A DNA stretch of 42,296 bases from Gyrodactylus bullatarudis (Eukaryota > Platyhelminthes > Monogenea > Gyrodactylidea > Gyrodactylidae): positions 1 through 42,296 of the forward strand of contig SSNU01000205.1 in NCBI GenBank assembly GCA_012064415.1. The letters are read 5' to 3'. The translations under genes and the position numbers were made by a program. Of this stretch, positions 11,527 through 20,955 are shown in pieces. The number at the start of each line of letters is the position of its first letter. The stretch's first letter is position 1. The notes under the pieces were generated by a model that made no database searches, was not told where the DNA came from, and saw only the letters and a program-made list of their open reading frames with translations.

Positions 11527-14500
11527 ATGCTTTCATTTAAAATTCTTCCCCTAGCAATGGCTAGCTTTGATATTATCTGGAGTAGGCTTTCCACTGAAGT
11601 TCAAGTCCATCCATCTCGTAGGTCTCATGGGAGATTTCAAACAGCTCTACTAAAGCATAAATCATTGAATAATACTCTCACAATATCTATTAATCGTTAT
11701 GAGAAGATTAAAGCCTCCAAGGCCATCCCACTGACTGGAAGGGAATGGCTTATATCTCAAGATAACTTTCATCGAAAGAGAATGCCCAAGACTAATTTTT
11801 GTTCGGTTAATGTGAAACTAGAGTTCTCTGAGCCTGTCCCATCTAAGCCTCTACTGCAGGAACAAAAGATCTTTGATGATTACTTCAATATGCCCCTCAA
11901 GGTGCAATAGTGAGTCATGTTAGTTAGTTAACTGGACGCTTTAGCTCAATAATAACCAACTGTGCCAAGTGTGGCGAGGTCCCTCAAAAGGAATCGGAAC
12001 TTTTACTGTACAACAACCGAGTTTGGCACAAGGAATGCTTTTTATGCTATCGTTGCCTATCTGATTTGGACATGGAAAAATTTTATCAAGTTAGTTTTCC
12101 CTTTCTTTTTTTCTAAAATAAGCTCATTTGATAGTAACCTTTTTTGAATTCGTTCAGAGTTTTGTGAAGCATCATGAAGGGTTTCAATAACGATCTTTTA
12201 ACAGATAAACTTTGATTGTTTCGAACGCAGAGTAAATATTTTCTTTGTCTAATGATGATCCTGAAAAATAACGTTTGATTCCTCTCAGACCTTGAAATCA
12301 ACAAAAATTTTCAACTCAAATTTAAAAAATTAAAAATGTCTCTAAAATTTTCCAAAAAAAACTTTTTTTCAAAATTTTTTTCTCAATTCAGTAAAAGTGT
12401 ACATTTTGAATCAGTTACCAGAAAATTTTTCAAAAATTTCCATACCTTGATAAAAAAATGAGATTTTTGTAAAAATCATGAATTCCCAAATTCATCGAGA
12501 ATAGCTGTATGCATAGGATTTATTATTTGGTGAGATAGATGTATCTGAAAATTTTTAACTATGGCTTTACAGGTTTCCCAAGGATTTTTGAGAGAAATTC
12601 ACAAGTTCTCTATATATTCCCTATAAAACCTATTCATTTTCGAATTACATATATTATTTCAGATAAATGGCCAACTGGTCTGTCACAAGGATTATCACAA
12701 TAGTTTAGCCCCAAGATGCAAATCCTGTGGTTAGTCTTTCTGTCAATCATGATTTTATGCCTAACAAATGAATTTCTATCCTTCTGCTATTAAATTCTGT
12801 CATCTGATTTTGCCTTTTTAATTCACAAATTAGGAATCTATAATAATTTTATATATTTTACTAGATAAGCACATCCATGAAAAGATTATTGTCGAGAGAA
12901 ATTCATACTGGCACCAAGATTGCTTCTACTGTGAGCTGTGTCATCAGAAAATTACTGAAAAATGTTTCTTTGAAAATGGAAAAAAGTTTGTTTATTATTC
13001 CCCTAATTTTAGGCGATTCTGTGGAAACTGTATCATTGTGGTCACGAATCGTAAGATTTTTGAATACACTTGCTCCAAGTGTAATGAACCAATTCATGAT
13101 TTGAATGAATTCGCGTCAGTTGAAATTGATAGTAAAATATTTCATTCATATCATTTCAAGTAAGATGTTCGTTTTTCATTTAAAAAAAGATGCTTCTTAT
13201 GTGATCGATCATTTGTTAATCAAGGCATTAAAATTCACGATGGAGAAATGTATTGTCAGGAATGTTTCGATCGAACAATTGCTGAAATTTGTTTTGCTTG
13301 CAAGTGAGTGAAAATGTTTAAATTAGAGAAAATCCTTAGTGTATTTTAAAAAGAATTCTCTTGTACGCATGGAAGTGAATAAGAAGTTTCCACTTTATTT
13401 TCTAGAATTCACTCAAGATATTTTAGATCACGGCTCCTTTGGCCCAATGCGAATACGATAAGCCTTTAACCTAGGATCCTTAAGACAAGATGAGTTATGA
13501 AATATCGCCATTTATAAAAACGCGATAAGAATTGAATAGTGAACTTTTTTTATTTATCTACATTAAATTTAATGATTAAAATAAATGTCAGATTCAGAGG
13601 GTAAGAAATTCTTACTAAGAATATAATTTTCACAGTAATTTTGGCTCTAAAATCAGCTACCTTTTAAACTATGAGATAAGCAGGCGATTATTTTAAATCT
13701 AAAGCTATTGTTTTACGATAGAAAGTTATTTTATTTTTCAAGGCCTTAGAAAATAGGTTTTCAAAAAAACGTTCTAAATATCTGACTAGATTTTCAAAAA
13801 ATCCCACCTCTTTAATTAATTCTGGTTCGCATAAGTGAAAAGTTATTTAACGTTGAGAGATGTACGGAGACATCGGTTTTAAGCTGAGTTACCGATGTGA
13901 AAATTGTGGCATCTCTTTCTTCTTCTCTGAAATGAAAAGTTATCTTTATGAATTACTCATAATCTTGGAGCTTAATAAATTTCCTTTCTATAATGAAGAA
14001 ATTGTTTTAGGTATCTTTCAGTTAAAATTATATCCCGAGAGAGTGATGCGTTCCACTGATGGGACATGGAGGGTTAATATAATATTTTGAGAATTATACC
14101 ATTGAAATTCATTAATCAAAATTTTCGATATAAACAATAGAAAGCCAATTGAAAATAAATGTATTCGTGCTCTTGACAAATCATGGCACTCGGAACATTT
14201 TGTATGTTTTGTCTGTAGAGTTCCATTTGACGAAACAAAATTCTATGAATACGACAAGAAGGCCTATTGTATAAGCCATTATCTTGCCTTGAAAAAATTG
14301 GCTTGTGGCTACTGCCTACGAATTATCAGCACGAACGCAACCATAAGATTTAGCGGAAAGGAATATTGTATGGACCATTTCAGGTGTTTCATTTGTGAAT
14401 CAGAACTTCCACTAAAGTCATCCTCAAGGAAATGTTGTCTATCAATTGATTCTAGACCGATCTGCTCTAAATGTCGAAGAAGCCTACCCAGGGAAATGGT

Positions 14501-14588
14501 GAAAAGGATCATGAAAACTGACAAGAACGATGAAGAATATGCTGAATGTACTATAATTACTAGTGTCAACCCCCATAAGGAATTTTAG
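11527..14588 (+). CDS. PINCH-like protein with five LIM domains and a long N-terminal extension
   Basis: PINCH (LIMS) is an adaptor of the ILK-PINCH-parvin complex at integrin adhesions. Exons 11527-11909, 11945-12089, 12663-12729, 12865-12985, 13013-13159, 13190-13303 and 14141-14588 join in frame (474 residues). LIM1 starts CAKCGEV, LIM2 CKSCDKHI, LIM3 CSKCNEPI, LIM4 CFACKKPI (then ALDKSWHSEHFVC) and LIM5 CGYCLRII. The C-terminal RPICSKCRRSLPREMVKRI matches the PINCH end (KPVCKKCYEKFPLELKKRL). Canonical PINCH begins almost at LIM1; here about 130 unrecognised residues precede it, joined through a 35-bp intron with a strong GTGAGT donor. Introns of 27 bp (12986-13012, also readable through) and 30 bp (13160-13189) lie in LIM2 and LIM3. 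The start could also be ATG 11557. Confidence 0.82.
12250..12560. repeat. Dispersed repeat fragments in PINCH intron 2
   Basis: The stretch 12255-12320 (AAAATAACGTTTGATTCC onward) recurs with differences at 29145-29215. The stretch 12365-12500 (AGTAAAAGTGTACATTTTG, then GATTTTTGTAAAAATCATG) resembles the 31750-31890 part of the large inverted-repeat arm. The rest of the 573-bp intron (12090-12662) shows nothing else. Confidence 0.6.
13655..13770. repeat. Degraded dispersed repeat in PINCH intron 6
   Basis: Within the 837-bp intron 13304-14140, about 100 bp around CAGGCGATTATTTTAAATC match the reverse complement of about 39480-39610 at moderate identity, including AAGTTATTTTA and a run before AACGTT. 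It looks like two old copies of one uncharacterised repeat. An ORF at 13860-14090 in this intron is not supported as an exon. Confidence 0.45.
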
Positions 14589-14827
14589 CTACCTCTCTGT
14601 ATCAGAGATGTTCATTGAAAAAATAAATTAGCAATCTTGAAAATGTACAAGTTATAATAATTTTAAAAATTCAATAAATCACCTTTTATAGATGCTATAT
14701 AGTGTATGCACAATTGTAAGCCAATCAGAAAGAGGCACCATGAAATATCTGATTGGTTGTTTCGTCAAATTTCTTAATTAGAATATTGGGTTGGGAAAAA
14801 ATTCATTAGAATAGGTTTTAGATAATA

Positions 14828-16271
14828 ATGACAGCGACTTCTCCTATCAACTCATTTCAAATTAACCACGATCGAAGTTCAACAATCAGAAGGAAAAAGA
14901 CTAGTGAAATTATAAAAGTGTTAATTGTCGGCTCTCATGGTGTCGGGAAATCTGCATTTGTGGTCAAGAGTCTAACGAAGAAATTCATTAGTGAATACGG
15001 AATTGATAATGGTATGTTTGCTATACGCAACGATTATTTTTATTAGATGTGAAATATCGATTTTCTGAGGCAATCGAAAATGAAGATTTCACTGTGGAAA
15101 TTTTGGATACGTGTTATCGTGTGAGTACTTTCATTCGTAAACTTTTTATTATTGTAAAATTATTACAGTATGTCACATGTTAGGCTCATTGCTAGTTTTG
15201 AACCCCACATGTCTTTTTTGGCGCTAAACCATAGTTGACATGAAGATGAGAATTTAATCTTGCTTGAGATTACTGATTTCTGCGAATACATTATCACTTT
15301 GCTGAATAATGTCGTGCACTTTAATGGTACAAAAAGGACAATAGATATTGGGTGAATATAAACACTTATTTTCGTCGGTTCTCATCAGATCCTACACCTA
15401 GAGGCTACAGCTAGAAGCCTGTCCAGTTAGACGTCTACCCACTAACCCCTTTATCATCCATCTGGTTACAGATAAATGCTTTGATTGGCCCAAACGAACT
15501 TTACACATTTCATTGAATAATATTCCGTATAAAAATACATGTCGGTGTATGGTCTGATGAGAACCTACAAAAATAAAGAGCTCATATTCACCCACAATCT
15601 ATTTTCGTTTGCTACCTTCAAAAAATTTAATATTTTATTTCGGAAAAATTTTTTTTTGAACTCCATGATGAAATGACTTGTTACAATGAAAATATACGAA
15701 CTGGTCAAAATTAGACTGTTTTTTTAAAAATGCGTGATGATCACAAAATTCAAATGGGTCGATTTTTCCACGAATTTTTAAGGTGAATTTATATTAAGAT
15801 TTAATTGCTTTGAACGTTGAAAATTTTGCACATTTTCGAAATTCAAAAATCTGCCTTTATTAAATTCATTTTAAATAAATTTAGCAAGATCAAGAGCGTT
15901 TCACGTCAACTGAGAATATCAAATGGGCTGATGCAATTATATTCATATTCTCTGTGACAGATAGAGCTAGTTTTGACTACGTTAACATTTTACGCCAAAA
16001 AATTCAAGATATTAAGAAGCGAGATAAAGTTCCAATGATGATAATTGGGAATAAAATCGATCTTGTCCATCGACGTCAAGTATATGAAGAGGAGGCCAAA
16101 CAATTCGCTCAGGAATGTGACATTGCTTACAATGAAGTTTCAACAGCCGAGAAACCATTTCATGGGAGGGAGTATATTGTTGAATTGGTTTCGGAATGCC
16201 TAACAATGAAGAAAAGATCAAAGACATTCCTTGACAAAGTTTTTGGCGGAATAGTTTCAAATAAAAGATGA
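14828..16271 (+). CDS. Ras-like small GTPase, RERG/RASL11-like, with altered switch II
   Basis: Exons 14828-15011, 15047-15120 and 15885-16271 give 214 residues. The G1 loop is GSHGVGKS, G4 is GNKIDL and G5 is EVSTAE. Following G3, WADAIIFIFSVTDRASFDYV resembles RERG/RASL proteins. The G3 motif, normally DTAGQ, reads DTCYR then QDQERF across the exon 2/3 junction, so the conserved Ala-Gly-Gln is gone. The C-terminus is basic (KKRSKTF, SNKR) with no CAAX box, as in RERG-type proteins that are not prenylated. Intron 1 is only 35 bp. An acceptor-like GGTTTTAG ends 4 bp before ATAATG at the start. Intron 2 contains a MITE. Signalling partner unknown. Confidence 0.82.
15340..15603. mobile_element. 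MITE-like element with about 55-bp terminal inverted repeats
   Basis: The left end (15340-15398, AATAGATATTGGGTGAATAT then GGTTCTCATCAGATC) is the imperfect reverse complement of the right end (15543-15603, GGTCTGATGAGAACC then ATATTCACCC). The interior has no ORF of interest. It sits in intron 2 of the Ras-like gene. No clear target-site duplication was seen. Each arm carries CTGATGA followed eight bases later by GAAA (left, minus strand) or AAAA (right, plus strand). Confidence 0.7.
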
Positions 16272-16764
16272 ATTTCCTATTTTGAAAAATTCTATTCTAA
16301 AAGGTAACTAAAACAGATTAGCAGATTTTAAACAAAGAAAGCCCCTCAGAGTCTGAGGCTCAGACTCTTGGATAAACAGTCGAATTCTTTGTTATGGTCA
16401 TTACGATATTTGTAAGATGTCAAATAATCTATCTTGTAAATTACTTTAAACTTTAGAGTCTAAAGGAATACCGAATAGTCTCAAAGAAAAGTTTAGGCTT
16501 TGATGACGTTTTTTTTAAATTAAATTCGGTTGAAATCGCAAGATCTGAGGGATTGAATCATTTTTATCAAACACCTTTTGAACTATTGGTTTGTAATTTT
16601 GCTCTAAAAAGCATATTATTGTTTGCATTACAATTATGAAAAGATAAAATGCTCTACAATACATTCTCTATGCCCCGTTGCCTGACACTTTTCAGCTACA
16701 TTTAAATAACTTTAGTTTCAAATGAGAGACTCATTTAGAGGATTTGGAAGTCAAATGGATATTT
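16272..16764. other. Intergenic; short perfect inverted repeat
   Basis: No gene seen. At 16348-16368 there is a 21-base inverted repeat, AGAGTCTGAG then G then CTCAGACTCT. Its role is unknown; no T-run follows it. Confidence 0.5.
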
Positions 16765-18108
16765 AGTAATAAAGCTTATATTTCACCGGATCTCGTCAGA
16801 CTATTATACCGGCTAGATATATATAATAAATTCGATTAATAATAATATCCTCTGATTGGTTACATCATTCTAGGGCATAAAAGGGGAGGGTTTAAGGTTG
16901 GTTTAGAGTATCCATGGTCATTGTTTCCTTTTCACGTATCTGTCCATCGTTGGTTGCCCACTTAGACTTTTACGTTTTCTACCTCTTTTGCCAACTGCAG
17001 GTGCAGCCTTCTTTGTAATATGGAGACTGTTAATTACGGGCTGAGATTTAATTAGATTATCAACTACCGTTGACTTCTCTGGATTTTCACTTTTATTCTC
17101 AGTCGTAATTGTAACTGGGGCAGAAGATTGGAGATCATTTGGGGGAGACGTAGTTGCAACTACTTGCTCATTTTGTTCAATTATCACTCCAATTTTGCTT
17201 GCATTGGGTTTCTGGGTGGAACTGCAAATTGGAAAATTTTCAAGTAGCTTTGCAGCTCTATCAAGCTTACTTTTGTTTGTAAATCTGCTTTTTCCCGTCA
17301 GGTCTAACTTAGTGGCCAGGACTTTTAGCTTACACAGAACTGGGTTCAACTTTTTGATGAAATGGGCTTCGGCTTTGTTCAAGGCATCTGCTTTCATCTT
17401 TGGAGGATCACTAGGGTTTGCTTGAAATAGGATGCTAAAGTTGTTCACATCAGCAGTGTGATTTGTATCCTTCAAATGCTCTTGTACCGCAGAACCTTTG
17501 TTGCCGGGACTTAAGTGTTCCTTGATCCTCGCCTTCACTGGTCTGACTGTTTGACCTACATAGGCTGAACCGCATTTGCATTTGAACAAGTAGATCACAC
17601 ATTTCTTCTCAAGCCATGGAACTGGATATTTGTTCAGGTTTGGAATGAGCTTCGTCGTTCTGGGAAGAATTTGAAGTCTGTGTCCTGGAAATGCTTTCTT
17701 TGTTATTTCGAAGAGCTTGTTGTTTAATACCTGATGAGCAGCGTCGCCTTTAAACGGTACTGTTAGATAAATCGGTGTGAGCTCCTCGACCTCTTCATCT
17801 GCCTTGACCTTTACATTGGAATGTTTATTAACGAAAGCCTCAGGATACCCGTCTTTTATTAATAACTCCTTCAATATTTCTTTGTCCTTCACTTTGTTCA
17901 CCTCTGATGTTAATCTTTCAATTTTCAGGAACTTATTCCTCACCAAGCTCTTTTTCTGGCACACAGGACTAAAACTAAGGAAAGGCATAAATTGTGCAGG
18001 GACTGATTTCTTCCTGAAGACCCTTGTCTGAGCGATTTTATTAACCTTGGTTACTAAAAAATCGAGAAAATTTAATGACTTTAATAATACCATGACCACA
18101 ATCAACAA
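16765..18108 (-). mobile_element. 5'-truncated Penelope-like element with C-terminal extension
   Basis: A long minus ORF (18108-16918, 396 residues) carries the end of the RT region (LNFLDFLVTKVNK), linker, and an intact-looking GIY-YIG endonuclease (LFKCKCGSAYVGQTVRPV, then ARIKEHLSPG and the NHTADVNNFSILF arm). It then adds about 150 residues rich in Ser/Thr/Lys, ending with a basic cluster KRGRKRKSLSG and DRYVKRKQ, a likely nuclear localisation signal. The RT core is missing, so this is a 5'-truncated insertion, but the surviving ORF is undamaged. It is a different subfamily from the copies at 9-10 kb and 30-34 kb. Downstream on the minus strand (about 16765-16810) lies a segment resembling the arms of the MITE at 15340. 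Confidence 0.88.
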
Positions 18109-18886
18109 TGTAGCCCCTTATTATGTCAAGACAAAATGTAGAGTCTTCACAATAGCTGTCCTCACAAGATTCCATAATGAGGGAACTGTTGAAATATGTC
18201 AAAGACTGAAACTATAATCAACAAATGTGAGGATTATAGAACTTTCACTGTACAATGGAATCTGAAATATAACAGTACATTCAATTGGACAAGAGAAATT
18301 CTCTTGGATCTAAAAATAAGAAATTTTGTCTTTTAATGTAGCAGAAGCTCTTTAGAAGACCATTATATAATAGAACGAGAATCAAATTAAGGATTTTATA
18401 AAATTGATCATATTTTACAATATATTTATCATCAGATTTGACTAAACCATGAAAAGATAAGATGTATTCGTTAAATTTATTACAAGATTTAAAGGGTTAG
18501 GGAATCAATCAAGACAGAGTCTTCCTCAATTTTTCAACTCGTTTACTTTAATTCGTGACTTTAATATTATTAACTAAAAATAAATCAAGAAAATTGAGTT
18601 CCTCTTCTACAATATATGGAAATAAAAATAAAATCTATAGAATTTCTTCAATAATTTTATTTAAAATCTCTATTTACACGTGTGAATGTTAAGAATAGAA
18701 TTGTAAAAATCAGATTCATACGAAACTTGTGAATAAAAAAAAACAAGGTTCATCTCTCTTGTATATCATGGATGTGGCTACAAGTATCTTAATTCATTAT
18801 ATCCCATTACAATAATAATAAGAATTACTATTGACGGGCATTCTGACTTGTTAAGAGAAATAATAATCAATATCAATCATTCAAAG
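18109..18886. other. Intergenic, no gene recognised
   Basis: AT-rich DNA between the PLE and the 3' end of ERGIC3. I see no exon, RNA gene or clear repeat. The last part probably contains the ERGIC3 3' untranslated region. Confidence 0.5.
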
Positions 18887-20327
18887 TCAAGTGCTTTTGC
18901 TTGACATTGTCTTCCAGCGATAGAAGAAGGAGTCGACAAAACTAGCAACAATGAATATCCCTCCAATGATACCGCATTGTGTCACCAAAAAGTGCAAGAA
19001 GGACTTTTCAACTGGATTAATCTTGATCATGAGAGGACTAATTTCGTATTGGAAAAATATCCCAGGGATGGAACTTGAAGTTTCCAAGGCCTCCTTTGTT
19101 TCCTCTGAGAAGGCAGTTTTCTTGGTTAGTGTAGTGACAGAATATTGGTATGCTGAAGTTTCCGTGTCACTCTTGTCTGAACTATATTTGGTCGAGACCA
19201 ACTTTAGGTAGTACATTCGAAAAGGAGACATAAACCCAAAGGTATGGCTAGTATTCTCCAATAGATTTTCTTGATTAGGAAATTTTGTACCAAATCTCAA
19301 CGTCTTAATTTCATGAGTAAAGTCCATAGATTTATCTTTAATCATTGATAAGTCATGTAGATGAATATTTTGTTGGGTGAAACTTATACCAGGTGAGATG
19401 TGAAAGGCTCCAGCAACTTTGTTTACCATGAGAGTTCCATGAATTTGGCAGCCTCCAGTCTTTTTTCCATTGTCAATGATTCCTTCGTTACGACACTGGA
19501 CGAAATTGTTCAAATCAATAGTTGCCCAACCACGTTCTTGGTAGGCTTTTATGACTTGATCACATGTGTTACAGCATCTAAAAGGATGTATGGGATTTAA
19601 TCTTCAAAATGCATAATTTACTCATATATATAGAGACCGTTTCAACATCAACAGTTGAAAAGATTAATGGTTAATCAATATCGGTAAACAAATCTTAAAG
19701 AAACTGAGTGCAGATCTACAGTCTTGCCTTAAGTTTTGTATAAAATACATGAAATTCATTATAGTATTGCCTTTTACTAAAATAATTTAGTGACAATAGA
19801 ATATTAATCAAAAAATGATTACGTGTACTTACGATTTGTCTGTTTTACCAGCCCCATAACATGAACCACACTCGGTGTCACTTTTATGCTGTTGAATATT
19901 TACAACTAAAATGGTTATTAGAATATTATTTTACCATGAGGTATAGGATCTGCAATTGGATTTCCATTTTCATCCAATATCGTTTTGTGAATTTTATGAT
20001 CCAAGTTTGATTGAAAATCGCCGGTGATATCCATAGAATCAAGAGATATATGAGCACAATGCACTTTTGGAAGTAAAATATCTATTTCTATAGACATTCT
20101 TTCATTTTTTATGTTATCAATAAATATCTCCTGTAGGTATTCAGTTTGAAGAAAGTAAAAAAGTTCATTGATGAACAAGACAATCATCAAAACCACGCTT
20201 GTAATTGTGACTAGGAGCATAATTTAAATGAATTACTTATAGCTCCGCTAGTTGTCTGAATTTTAAAGTCTCGAGACGGCTTTGCAAAGGCGTCATAACT
20301 AGTTAGAGATATGTGATTGAATCTCAT
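18887..20327 (-). CDS. ERGIC3: ERGIC3/Erv46-type ER-Golgi cargo receptor
   Basis: Membrane protein cycling between ER and Golgi in COPI/COPII vesicles, acting as a cargo receptor with an Erv41-type partner. Minus-strand exons 20327-20237, 20210-19935, 19905-19833 and 19577-18887 give 376 residues (human 383). The N-terminus has DAFAKPSRDFKIQTTSGA then TM1 (TITSVVLMIVLFINELFYFL). The lumenal domain has SLDSMDITGD, the paired-cysteine motif CGSCYGAG/CCNTCD, RGWA, and VNKVAGAFHISPG with HLHDLS. TM2 is CGIIGGIFIVASFVDSFFY. Introns 1 (20211-20236, 26 bp) and 2 (19906-19934, 29 bp) are extraordinarily short; conserved protein sequence on both sides fixes them. Intron 3 is 255 bp. It is divergent from SOSS-B. 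Confidence 0.95.
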
Positions 20328-20412
20328 TTTAATTTTGTGTATAAAGCGGAGATAAAACACACACGAATTAGCATCGAGTTCTTTGCCAGTTTTGTTATGT
20401 TAATTGCACAAG
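20328..20412. promoter_or_regulatory. Divergent promoter, ERGIC3 / SOSS-B
   Basis: Just 85 bp separate the two start codons. A TATAAA on the plus strand at 20340-20345 could serve SOSS-B. Both 5' untranslated regions must be very short. Confidence 0.55.
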
Positions 20413-20845
20413 ATGAGTGAAAAAGATTTTATTTTGCTGAAAGATCTGAAGCCATGCATGAAAAAAGTGAATACAAAGTTTATAGTTCTGGAGCTGTATC
20501 CTTCATCAAAAACTAAAGATGGTTCCGAAGTTCGAGTTGTCAAAGTCGCAGATAAAACTGGATCTATAAATTTGTCAATCTGGAATGATTCTTGTCATAT
20601 CATTTCTCCAGCGGATATAATCCAATTATTACAAGGGTAATTTCAATTTTACTTATGTAAAAGAAATACATTAATAAGAAATAATTGCTTGACTTTAAAT
20701 GTCAATAGGCTAGCAAAAATCCACAAAATTGGCGAGTAATTTTCTTATTATTAATCTAAATAATAGATTTTGTTTCCCCTTTTCTGAATTGCCAGATTAC
20801 AGTGTTGTCAATGAAGAGCTAGATAAAATAACAACAAATGAATAA
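20413..20845 (+). CDS. SOSS complex subunit B (NABP/hSSB), shortened OB fold
   Basis: SOSS-B binds single-stranded DNA and works with INTS3 in double-strand-break repair. Exons 20413-20636, 20709-20735 (27 bp) and 20767-20845 join in frame (109 residues). The start is strongly conserved: LKDLKPCMKKVN, KTKDGSEVR, KVADKTGSINLSIWND. The end reads KIHKIGEFCFPFSELPDYS, matching the family KIGEFCMVYSEVPNFSE. Between them, where relatives have about 17 residues (GYASVFKGCLTLYTGRGG-like), this gene has almost none, and no exon for them is visible in the 72-bp intron. The usual Pro/Ser-rich C-terminal tail is also absent. ATG 20404 is an alternative start. Intron 2 is 31 bp. Confidence 0.87.
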
Positions 20846-20955
20846 ACTATTTTTTCGTATACTTTTTTAATTCTCAAACTTACAGACTGAAGGTTCACTC
20901 TTAGCTAACACTTGTTATTTTTCAGTCTCAAATTGTATTCCTGAAAAATCTGTCT

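Noticed and set aside
13860..14090. ORF in a PINCH intron containing RCENCG, resembling a LIM zinc knuckle
   Set aside because: It lacks the remaining zinc ligands, has no matching splice sites, and the flanking exons join correctly without it.
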